Positions 1 through 6,552 of a stretch of 64,000 nt of DNA are shown one piece after another. Positions within the stretch are counted from its first letter, which is position 1. Each line of letters begins with the position of its first letter. Origin of the DNA: Asanoa ferruginea (GTDB lineage: Bacteria; Actinomycetota; Actinomycetes; Mycobacteriales; Micromonosporaceae); contig NZ_QUMQ01000001.1 in the NCBI RefSeq assembly GCF_003387075.1, positions 2,852,001 through 2,916,000 of the forward strand, read 5' to 3'. The notes beneath the pieces were generated by a model. That model saw only the letters and a program-made list of their open reading frames with translations, had not been told where the DNA came from and did no database searches. The position numbers were made by a program, and so were the translations under genes.

Positions 1-1
1 G

Positions 2-556
2 CTCGACCAGTTCGAGGTCAAGGCGACGTTCTGCCTGGTCGGCGAGATGGCGGCGCAGTATCCGGAGTTGGTCAAGGAGATCGTCGACCGCGGGCACACG
101 CTCTGCAACCACACCTGGAACCACGACACCACGCTCGGCACCAAGTCGAAGGCCGCGATCCGGGCCGACCTGGTGCGCACCAACGACGCGATCCACAAGG
201 CGGTGCCGGACGCCAAGATCTCCTACTTCCGGCACCCGGGCGGCGCCTGGACCCCGGCCGCCGTCGAGGTGGCCAAGGAGCTGGGCATGTCGGCGCTGCA
301 CTGGACGGTGGACCCGGTGGACTGGACCGTGCCGGGGGAGAAGGCCATCGAGAAGGTGGTCGAGAAAGACACCGTGCAGGGCTCGATCGTGCTGATGCAC
401 GACGCCGGCGGCCCGCGCGACGGCACGGTCGCCGCGCTCAAGAAGATCCTGCCGGACCTACAGGAGAAGCAACTCGCGCTCGCCGCTCTGCCGCCCGGGG
501 TCGATCCGCCCAAGCTGCACGGTCGGGATCTGCCCCTGCACCCCGGACAGGACTGA
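2..556 (+). CDS. Polysaccharide deacetylase (NodB domain), 5' truncated by window edge
   Basis: This is the C-terminal part of a NodB-homology carbohydrate esterase (CE4 family), which removes N-acetyl groups from a surface or cell-wall polysaccharide. The open frame enters from the left edge in frame 2, so the first methionine at 47 is internal. Visible motifs in order are KATFCLVGEMA, the metal-binding H-x3-H block (CNHTWNHDT, near 103-130), the R-x-P-G loop (FRHPGGAWTP, near 230-255), DPVDW, and the late His motif in VLMHDAGG (near 388-411). The signal peptide or anchor and the first catalytic Asp motif lie outside the window. It ends 16 bp before mshD. The family call is firm; the exact substrate cannot be told. 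Confidence 0.9.
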   Translation, partial: LDQFEVKATFCLVGEMAAQYPELVKEIVDRGHTLCNHTWNHDTTLGTKSKAAIRADLVRTNDAIHKAVPDAKISYFRHPGGAWTPAAVEVAKELGMSALHWTVDPVDWTVPGEKAIEKVVEKDTVQGSIVLMHDAGGPRDGTVAALKKILPDLQEKQLALAALPPGVDPPKLHGRDLPLHPGQD

Positions 557-572
557 CGGCTAACGTGATCAC

Positions 573-1499
573 GTGACCAACGTGGAGCGGCTCGCCCGTC
601 TGGAGGCCGCCGACATCGCGGCGGTGCTCGACCTCGCCTCGCAGGCCGGTGACACCGACGGGGCCTACCCGTTCTCCGAGCACGTGGTGCTGCACATCCG
701 GCACGGCGGCGAGCAGGCCGCGGTGCACCTGGCCGTCCGCGACCCCGACGGGTCGCTGGTCGGCTACGCGCACGTCGACACCACCGACGAGGTCGAGGGC
801 GCGGCCGCCGAACTCGTCGTGCACCCGCTGCGCCGCCGGCACGGCCTGGGCCGGGCGCTGGTCAACGCGGCGATCGAGGTGGCCGACGCGGCCGGGTCGC
901 GGTCACTGCGGCTGTGGGCGCACGGCGACCATCCGTCGGCCGGGGCCCTCGCCGTCGAACTCGGCTTCACCCGGGCCCGGGTGCTGTTCCAGATGCGCCG
1001 CTCGCTGTTCGCGCCGCTGCCCGAGCGCGACCTGCCGCCGGGGGTCACCCTGCGCGCCTTCGAGCCCGGCCGCGACGACGAAGACTGGGTGCGGGTCAAC
1101 GCCCGGGCCTTCGCGCACCACCCCGACCAGGGCCGATGGACCATCGACGACCTGCGGATCCGGATGGCCGAGCCGTGGTTCGACCCGGCCGGCTTCCTGC
1201 TCGCGGTCGACGCCGCCAGCGGTGCGCTGCTCGGCTTCCACTGGACCAAGGTGCACGGCGAGGGCGGACACGAACACGACCCGATCGGTGAGGTGTACGT
1301 GCTCGGGGTCGACCCCGACGCGCACGGTCGCGGGCTGGGCGGCGCGCTGACCCTCGCCGGGCTGCGCTACCTGCGGTCGGCCGGGCTCGATCAGGCGATG
1401 CTCTACGTCGACGAGTCCAACACCGCCGCGGTCAAGCTCTACACCGGGCTCGGGTTCGCGGTGTGGGCGACGGATGTGAGCTACCGCCGCTCACAGTGA
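573..1499 (+). CDS. mshD: Mycothiol synthase (mycothiol acetyltransferase)
   Basis: MshD acetylates Cys-GlcN-Ins with acetyl-CoA in the last step of mycothiol synthesis in the cytoplasm. The 308-residue protein has two tandem GNAT domains, as MshD should. The N-terminal half has the acetyl-CoA loop RRRHGLGRAL, and the C-terminal half has VDPDAHGRGLGGALT and ends with the typical DESNTAAVKLYTGLGF. The GTG start has no Shine-Dalgarno sequence but is preceded by TAACGT at 561-566 with a 6-nt gap, so the mRNA is probably leaderless. The last 9 bp overlap the convergent gene. An mshD beside phosphate-uptake genes is also known in mycobacteria (Rv0819-Rv0820). mshA of the same pathway is in this window at 28352-29752. 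Confidence 0.95.
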   Translation: MTNVERLARLEAADIAAVLDLASQAGDTDGAYPFSEHVVLHIRHGGEQAAVHLAVRDPDGSLVGYAHVDTTDEVEGAAAELVVHPLRRRHGLGRALVNAAIEVADAAGSRSLRLWAHGDHPSAGALAVELGFTRARVLFQMRRSLFAPLPERDLPPGVTLRAFEPGRDDEDWVRVNARAFAHHPDQGRWTIDDLRIRMAEPWFDPAGFLLAVDAASGALLGFHWTKVHGEGGHEHDPIGEVYVLGVDPDAHGRGLGGALTLAGLRYLRSAGLDQAMLYVDESNTAAVKLYTGLGFAVWATDVSYRRSQ

Positions 1500-1994
1500 C
1501 CGGCCATATTCGGCGAGCGCGCCGATCAGGCTGACGAACGCGGCTATCACCAACCACGTGCGTACGTGGTTCCAGCGAACCCATTTCGCTTCGAACGCGA
1601 CGCGTACGCCATGTGGGTCGGTCATCCGGTCTGGATCCGATCCGGCCAGCAGCGCGTTGTTGAGCGGGATGTTGATGCCGAACGTGACGGCGAGTTGCGC
1701 TGCGTAGAGGACGGCGGCGGCAGTGATCCACCACACGGTCCGCCCGCCGGTGTTGAGGGCCAGCGCGACGAGGGTGAACAGCAACGCGCCGCCGAACGAG
1801 AACGCGAACAGGCCATTGAGGATCTTGATGTTGATCTGCCGCATCGCCAGCACGAAGGTGCGGTCGTCGGTGTCGGCCAGGCCGCGCATCACCGCGACGG
1901 AGAACGTGTAGAAAAGCCCGGCGGCCAGGCCCGTCGCCAGCGTCGCCAGCGCGAGGAGGCCGCCGCGGGCGGTCAGCACGTCTGTCATGCCCAT
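1491..1994 (-). CDS. DUF1772 (anthrone oxygenase-like) membrane protein
   Basis: This small integral membrane protein (about 167 residues) has four hydrophobic segments, including GGLLALATLATGLAAGLFYTFSVAV, FSFGGALLFTLVALAL, WWITAAAVLYAAQLAVTFGINIPLNNAL and the C-terminal TWLVIAAFVSLIGAL. The pattern GLFYTFSVAVMRGL, the NIPLNNAL motif and the C-terminal FEAKWVRWNHVRTW segment are typical of DUF1772. The family includes fungal anthrone oxygenases, but most bacterial members have no known substrate. I chose the ATG at 1994 rather than the upstream start at 2087 because GGGAC lies just before it and the hydrophobic region begins soon after; the extra N-terminus would run into the pstS leader. 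The gene is convergent with mshD (9-bp overlap) and divergent from pstS. Confidence 0.75.
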   Translation of the reverse strand: MGMTDVLTARGGLLALATLATGLAAGLFYTFSVAVMRGLADTDDRTFVLAMRQINIKILNGLFAFSFGGALLFTLVALALNTGGRTVWWITAAAVLYAAQLAVTFGINIPLNNALLAGSDPDRMTDPHGVRVAFEAKWVRWNHVRTWLVIAAFVSLIGALAEYGRSL

Positions 1995-2121
1995 CAGTGT
2001 CCCGGCGGGGCGGCGCGCATGACCATCGCTGAGGCGCTCGGCCGCATACGCGAGCGTCTGCGGCGGGTTAACGGAATCGACATCCATGGCTCAGCAGGTA
2101 GCCACCTTCGCGGCCGGAGCT

Positions 2122-2143
2122 GTTCACCGCGCGTTCACTCGGG
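2122..2143 (+). promoter_or_regulatory. PHO box (PhoP-type operator) upstream of pstS
   Basis: Two adjacent 11-nt direct repeats, GTTCACCGCGC and GTTCACTCGGG, match the streptomycete PHO-box pattern (GTTCACC repeated every 11 nt) bound by PhoP-type regulators under phosphate limitation. A -10-like TACCTAT sits at 2158-2164, so the box covers the expected activator position. A third GTTCAAC at 2200 is out of the 11-nt phase and is not counted. The leader (1995-2267) also holds a perfect 12-nt palindrome, GTAGCCGGCTAC (2182-2193), of unknown role, and a GC-rich fold near 2207-2228. Confidence 0.8.
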
Positions 2144-2267
2144 TCCGGGGAGTCGGCTACCTATCCCTCTTAACTTCCCTGGTAGCCGGCTACACGTCGG
2201 TTCAACCCGGGGGCTCCGGCGCCCGGGATCCTACCGAGAAAACCCGTTTCGAAGGGATATCCCTCAG

Positions 2268-3377
2268 GTGAAGCTCCAGCGGCACGGCCTCATCGCCTGC
2301 CTCGCTCTGACGGCGGCAATCACGCTCAGCGCGTGCGGCTCCGACAACGAGTCGCCCAGCACGCCGGCGGCGAGCGGCGGCGCCTCGACCGCGGCAGCCG
2401 ACTGCGCTTCGGGCACGCTCAACTTGTTTGGCTCCTCGGCCCAGAAGAACGCCATGGACGAGTGGCGCAAGGCCTACCAGACGCAGTGCAGCGGCACGAC
2501 GATCAACTACGAGCCCAACGGCTCGGGCGCTGGTATCCAGTCGTTCATCGCCGGCACGGCCGACTTCGCGGGTTCCGACTCGGCGCTCAAGGACGACGAG
2601 CAGCCGAAGGCCGACGCCCGGTGCGCCTCCGGCCCGGCGATCCACCTCCCGATGGTGATCGGCCCGATCGCGGTCGCCTACAACCTCCCCGGCGTCGACG
2701 GCCTGCAGCTCAAGCCCGACACCCTGGCGAAGATCTTCAACGGCTCCATCAAGAAGTGGGACGACCCGGCGATCAAGGCCGACAACGCGAGCGCCACGCT
2801 CCCGTCGACCGCGATCCAGACCGTGCACCGTTCCGACGAGTCGGGCACGACCGACAACTTCACCAAATACCTGAGCACCGTCGCCGCGTCCGACTGGACC
2901 TTCGGCAACGCCAAGGCCTGGAAGGCCCCGGGCGGCACCGGCTCCAAGGGCTCCGACGGCGTGGCCGGCTCGGTGAAGAGCACCGAAGGCTCGATCGCCT
3001 ACATGGAGTGGTCGTTCGCGGAGAACGGCGGCCTGTCCAAGGCCAAGATCCAGAACGGCAACGGTGAGTTCACCGAGCTGACCGCCGAGGCGGCCGGCAA
3101 GACCATCGCGGGCGCCGAGGTCACCGGCACCGGCGACGACCTGAAGCTGAAGATCGACTATGCCACCAAGACCCCGGGTGCCTACCCGATCGTCCTGGCG
3201 ACGTACGAGGTCGTCTGCAGCAAGGGCACCCCGGCCGACAAGCTCGCGCTGGTCAAGGGCTTCCTGACCTACGCGGCCAGCGCCGAGGGCCAGGGCTCGC
3301 TGACCGAGCTTGGCTACGCGCCGCTGCCGTCCGAGGTCCAGACCAAGGTTCAGGCCTCGATCAAGAACCTGGCCTGA
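2268..3377 (+). CDS. pstS: Phosphate ABC transporter, substrate-binding lipoprotein PstS
   Basis: This extracytoplasmic phosphate-binding protein (369 residues) delivers phosphate to PstCA. The N-terminus is a lipoprotein signal: basic start, hydrophobic stretch and lipobox LSAC with the modified Cys at residue 23. The PBP-like II domain follows, with phosphate-site motifs GSGAGIQSF, DFAGSDSAL, HRSDESGTTDNFTKYL and a GTGSKGSDGVAGSVKSTEGSIAY region. The true start is the GTG at 2268, preceded by GAAGGGA at 2251-2257; the frame is open further upstream, but that stretch covers the PHO box and palindrome. It is first in pstSCAB, 45 bp before pstC with no terminator between. Confidence 0.95.
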   Translation: MKLQRHGLIACLALTAAITLSACGSDNESPSTPAASGGASTAAADCASGTLNLFGSSAQKNAMDEWRKAYQTQCSGTTINYEPNGSGAGIQSFIAGTADFAGSDSALKDDEQPKADARCASGPAIHLPMVIGPIAVAYNLPGVDGLQLKPDTLAKIFNGSIKKWDDPAIKADNASATLPSTAIQTVHRSDESGTTDNFTKYLSTVAASDWTFGNAKAWKAPGGTGSKGSDGVAGSVKSTEGSIAYMEWSFAENGGLSKAKIQNGNGEFTELTAEAAGKTIAGAEVTGTGDDLKLKIDYATKTPGAYPIVLATYEVVCSKGTPADKLALVKGFLTYAASAEGQGSLTELGYAPLPSEVQTKVQASIKNLA

Positions 3378-3422
3378 ACGACCTAGGAACCTAACCGAAC
3401 CGAAGACGAAACGAGCGAGCAG

Positions 3423-4541
3423 ATGGCCGACAGGCACTCCCGCTCGGCCGACGTCAACACCGGGGGGCCGGGCGTGACTTCCAGTCACGCCCGGCCCGCC
3501 GGTGCAACGGCGTCGACCGGCGTTCTCGACGGGCAACCGGGTGGCAACGCCCCGGTGCCGCCAGACTTCCGCACCAACGGTGGTGGCCTGGGCGGCGGCG
3601 GAGCACTGCCGCGGCGCAAGGGCTTCGGCGCCGAGTCCGTGTTCCGTGCCACGACCCTGGCCGCCGGCACGATGGTGCTGATCATCATCGTGGCGATCAC
3701 CGTCTTCCTGATCGCGAAGGCGGTTCCCGCCCTTCGCGCCGACGACGCCAACTTCCTGACGACCAAAGAGTGGTTCGCCAACGACACGCCGGCTCGCTTC
3801 GGCATCGCGGCGCTCGCCTACGGCACGGTCATCACCGCGGTGATCGCCCTGGTCGTCGCCGTGCCGATCGCGCTCGGCATCGCGCTCTACCTCTCGCACT
3901 ACGCGCACAAGCGGATCGCGACCACGCTCGGGTTCCTGATCGACCTGCTGGCCGCCGTGCCCAGTGTGGTGTTCGGCCTCTGGGGCCTGATCGTCTTCGT
4001 CCAGCCGGTCCGCGACTTCTCGGTCTGGCTCAACAAATACTTCAGCTGGCTGCCGCTGTTCGGCGGCGACGGGCCGTTCGGCCGCTCCCTGATGCTCGGT
4101 GGGCTGGTCCTGGCGATCATGGTGCTGCCGATCATCACCTCGCTGTCCCGCGAGGTGTTCATGCAGACACCGACCGCCAACGAAGAAGCGGCCTGGGCAC
4201 TCGGTTCGACCAAGTGGGAAATGATCCGCACCGCGGTCCTGCCCTACGGGCGGCCCGGCGTGATCGCCTCCGTGATGCTCGGCCTCGGCCGCGCGCTCGG
4301 CGAGACCATCGCGCTGGCGATGACCCTCGGCTTCCTCAACGAGATCTCGCCCAACCTGATCAAGAACGGCGGCAACACGATCGCCGCCAACATCGCCAAC
4401 GGCTTCGGCGAGGCCGGCGAGATCGGCCGCGGCGCGCTCATCGCGTCCGGTCTGGTGCTCTTCACGATCACCCTCATCGTCAACATGATTGCCCGGGCGA
4501 TCATTTACCGGCGTCGCGAGTTCACGGAGTCCGCCGCATGA
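3423..4541 (+). CDS. pstC: Phosphate ABC transporter permease PstC
   Basis: This is one of the two membrane subunits of the Pst importer (372 residues, about six transmembrane segments). A hydrophilic, low-complexity N-terminal extension of about 70 residues precedes the first membrane helix (TMVLIIIVAITVFLIAKAV). The EAA-type loop that contacts PstB is NEEAAWALGSTKWEMIRTAVLPYGRPGV, followed by GLGRALGETIALAMTLGF. A perfect 15-bp hairpin lies in codons 15-25. Its stop overlaps, as ATGA, the start of a 25-residue mini-ORF that in turn overlaps the pstA start. The family identity is secure; the N-terminal extension is not conserved in the family as I know it. Confidence 0.94.
   Translation: MADRHSRSADVNTGGPGVTSSHARPAGATASTGVLDGQPGGNAPVPPDFRTNGGGLGGGGALPRRKGFGAESVFRATTLAAGTMVLIIIVAITVFLIAKAVPALRADDANFLTTKEWFANDTPARFGIAALAYGTVITAVIALVVAVPIALGIALYLSHYAHKRIATTLGFLIDLLAAVPSVVFGLWGLIVFVQPVRDFSVWLNKYFSWLPLFGGDGPFGRSLMLGGLVLAIMVLPIITSLSREVFMQTPTANEEAAWALGSTKWEMIRTAVLPYGRPGVIASVMLGLGRALGETIALAMTLGFLNEISPNLIKNGGNTIAANIANGFGEAGEIGRGALIASGLVLFTITLIVNMIARAIIYRRREFTESAA
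3465..3497. repeat. Perfect 15-bp palindromic hairpin inside the 5' end of pstC
   Basis: The left arm (3465-3479, GGGCCGGGCGTGACT) and right arm (3483-3497) are exact reverse complements around a 3-nt loop (TCC). The arm reads the same way on either strand, giving GPGVTSSHARPAG in pstC and a near-identical peptide on the opposite strand. That symmetry is expected of an inserted palindromic repeat rather than of selected protein sequence. It lies in the poorly conserved N-terminal extension, where an insertion would be tolerated. In the mRNA it would fold very stably about 40 nt after the start codon. Confidence 0.7.
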
Positions 4542-4615
4542 GCGAGCGAAGCGAGCGCAGCCGGCTCAGCCGCCAGGGGTCGTGCGCCCCCGAGCGAAGC
4601 GAGGGAATCGCATGA
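4538..4615 (+). CDS. Bridging mini-ORF (MSERSER repeat family) between pstC and pstA
   Basis: This 25-codon frame begins in the ATGA that ends pstC (ATG 4538-4540, TGA 4539-4541) and ends in the ATGA that starts pstA (ATG 4612-4614, TGA 4613-4615). It starts MSERSERSRLS and ends PERSEGIA. The 12-mer GAGCGAAGCGAG occurs at both ends (4544-4555 and 4592-4603). The same kind of element, in three tandem units, joins two genes at 50600-50839. A ribosome that finishes pstC could re-initiate on the mini-ORF and then on pstA, so its likely role is translational coupling; a function for the peptide itself is not evident. GAGGGAA at 4601-4607 would be the pstA ribosome-binding site. Confidence 0.5.
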   Translation: MSERSERSRLSRQGSCAPERSEGIA

Positions 4616-5700
4616 CCGCAACTGCTGTCAACACCGGGTTGCCGGCTCCGGGTCAGAACCCGAAGCTGCGCACGAAGAAGCTGCCCAACATCGGGCTGCT
4701 CGGCATCGCGATCGTGGCGCTCGGCCTGTCGGCCGCGGTCGTCCTCGGCACCGGCATCGGCAACTGGGTGCTCGTCCTGGTCGTCGGGCTGGCCTTCTAC
4801 CTGATCGGCGTCTTCATCGCGGTGCAGGCGGTCGAGGGCCGCCGCGCCGCGCGCAACCGCACCTGGAGCGCGCTGATCCACTCGGCGTTCGTGCTCGCGT
4901 TGCTGCCGCTGGTGTCGGTCGTGTGGACCCTGGTCTCCAAGGGCGCCGACCGGCTCGACGGCGACTTCTTCAACTCGTCGATGAACAACATCGGTGCCCG
5001 CGACCCCAACGGCGGCGCCTACCACGCGATCATCGGCACGCTGGAGCAGGTCGGCATCGCGGCGCTGATCACCATCCCGCTGGGCGTCCTCGGCGCGATC
5101 TACATCGTCGAATACGGCCGCGGCCGCTACACCTTCATCATCCGGTTCTTCGTCGACGTCATGACGGGCATCCCGTCGATCGTCGCCGGCCTGTTCGTCC
5201 TGGCGTTCTGGGTGCTGATCGTGTCGCCGTGGTTCAACGACGGCAAGCCGGCCTTCTCCGGCTTCGCGGCCGCCCTGGCGTTGAGCGTACTGATGTTGCC
5301 GACGATCGTGCGGTCGACGGAGGAGATGCTGCGCCTGGTGCCCGCACCGCTGCGCGAAGGGTCCTACGCCTTGGGCGTGCCCAAGTGGAAGACGATCCTG
5401 AAGATCGTCATCCCGACGGCCCTGCCCGGCATCGTCACCGGCATCATGCTGTCGATCGCCCGCGCGGCCGGCGAGACCGCTCCCGTGCTCCTGGTCGCGG
5501 GCGGCAGCGCCGCGATCAACTTCAACCCCTTCGCGGCGCAGCAGGGCTCGCTGTCGCTCTTCGTGTTCCAGCAGGCCGGCGACGCCTCGCGCTTCGCTCC
5601 CGCCCGGGCCTGGACGGCAGCGCTCACCCTGGTGGTGCTCGTCCTGGTCCTGACCATCGCGGCGAAGCTGCTCGCCCGCCGCAACCGCATCCCTCGCTAG
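4612..5700 (+). CDS. pstA: Phosphate ABC transporter permease PstA
   Basis: This is the second membrane subunit of the Pst phosphate importer (362 residues). Three hydrophobic segments precede the transport domain (GLLGIAIVALGLSAAVVLG, WVLVLVVGLAFYLIGVFIAV, IHSAFVLALLPLVSVVWTLV). The core permease follows, with the EAA loop REGSYALGVPKWKTILKIVIPTALPGIVTGIMLSIARAAGETAPVLL split over its two halves, and a final helix near the C-terminus. I chose the ATG at 4612 over the upstream in-frame start at 4489 because the latter would overlap pstC and read the repeated mini-ORF DNA out of frame. The gene ends 18 bp before pstB. Confidence 0.94.
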   Translation: MTATAVNTGLPAPGQNPKLRTKKLPNIGLLGIAIVALGLSAAVVLGTGIGNWVLVLVVGLAFYLIGVFIAVQAVEGRRAARNRTWSALIHSAFVLALLPLVSVVWTLVSKGADRLDGDFFNSSMNNIGARDPNGGAYHAIIGTLEQVGIAALITIPLGVLGAIYIVEYGRGRYTFIIRFFVDVMTGIPSIVAGLFVLAFWVLIVSPWFNDGKPAFSGFAAALALSVLMLPTIVRSTEEMLRLVPAPLREGSYALGVPKWKTILKIVIPTALPGIVTGIMLSIARAAGETAPVLLVAGGSAAINFNPFAAQQGSLSLFVFQQAGDASRFAPARAWTAALTLVVLVLVLTIAAKLLARRNRIPR

Positions 5701-5718
5701 CAACCTGAAGGACTGAAA

Positions 5719-6495
5719 ATGGCCAAGCGTGTCGAAGCGACCGGGGTCACCGCCTACTACGGCTCGTTCAAGGCGATCGACAACATCAACCTGAGCGTCG
5801 AGCCGAAGACCGTGACCGCGCTGATCGGGCCGTCGGGCTGCGGCAAGTCGACGTTCCTGCGTTCGATCAACCGGATGCACGAGGTGCTGCCGGGTGCCCG
5901 GGTCGAGGGCAGCCTGACGGTCGACGACGAGAACATCTACGACAAGGATGTCGACGTCACCGCCGTACGCCGGATGATCGGCATGGTCTTCCAGCGTCCC
6001 AACCCGTTCCCGACTATGTCGATCTTCGACAACGTCGTCGCGGGTCTCAAGCTCAACGGGGTGCGGCGCAAGTCGGTCCTGGCGGACGCGGCCGAGAAGG
6101 CGCTGCGCTCGGCCAACCTGTGGGACGAGGTCAAGGACCGGCTCGGCAAGCCCGGCGCGGGCCTGTCGGGTGGTCAGCAGCAGCGGTTGTGCATCGCGCG
6201 GACGATCGCGGTCGAGCCGCAGGTCGTGTTGATGGACGAGCCCTGCTCGGCGCTCGACCCGATCTCCACGCTGGCGATCGAAGACCTGATGTTCAAGCTG
6301 AAGGACCGCTACACGATCATCATCGTGACGCACAACATGCAGCAGGCGGCGCGCGTCTCCGACCGCACGGCGTTCTTCTCCATCGAGCGCACGGGCGACC
6401 CCGGCCGCCTGATCGAACACGACTCGACGCAGAAGATCTTCAGCAACCCGAGCCAGAAGAAGACCGAGGACTACATCACCGGCCGCTTCGGCTGA
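5719..6495 (+). CDS. pstB: Phosphate ABC transporter ATPase PstB
   Basis: This 258-residue cytoplasmic ATPase drives phosphate import through PstCA. It has Walker [10 protein letters not shown] (near residue 38), the Q-loop in VFQRPNPFP, the ABC signature LSGGQQQR, Walker [14 protein letters not shown] and the H-loop in [11 protein letters not shown]. The length and the phosphate-specific [10 protein letters not shown]-type segment fit PstB. The ATG is preceded by GAAGGACTGAAA. It is the last gene of pstSCAB, and a strong terminator follows. phoU is not here but at 40134-40802, next to the likely cognate two-component system. Confidence 0.97.
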   Translation: MAKRVEATGVTAYYGSFKAIDNINLSVEPKTVTALIGPSGCGKSTFLRSINRMHEVLPGARVEGSLTVDDENIYDKDVDVTAVRRMIGMVFQRPNPFPTMSIFDNVVAGLKLNGVRRKSVLADAAEKALRSANLWDEVKDRLGKPGAGLSGGQQQRLCIARTIAVEPQVVLMDEPCSALDPISTLAIEDLMFKLKDRYTIIIVTHNMQQAARVSDRTAFFSIERTGDPGRLIEHDSTQKIFSNPSQKKTEDYITGRFG

Positions 6496-6508
6496 GCTTT
6501 CCTCAAGG

Positions 6509-6539
6509 TTCGGCCCGCGACAGCCGGTCGCGGGCCGAA
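6509..6539 (+). terminator. Terminator hairpin after pstB
   Basis: A perfect 13-bp stem (6509-6521 with 6527-6539, arm TTCGGCCCGCGAC) and a 5-nt loop lie 14 bp after the pstB stop. No T-run follows, as is common in high-GC actinobacteria. The next gene's -10-like TAGGAT (6540-6545) begins at once after the stem. Confidence 0.75.
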
Positions 6540-6552
6540 TAGGATCCGGGCG

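Noticed and set aside
2200-2206. GTTCAAC as a third PHO-box repeat
   Set aside because: It is 67 bp from the second repeat, out of the 11-nt phase, and downstream of the predicted promoter.
2202-3908. A 568-codon minus-strand open frame opposite pstS
   Set aside because: It is fully antisense to pstS with a shadow composition and no recognisable motif.
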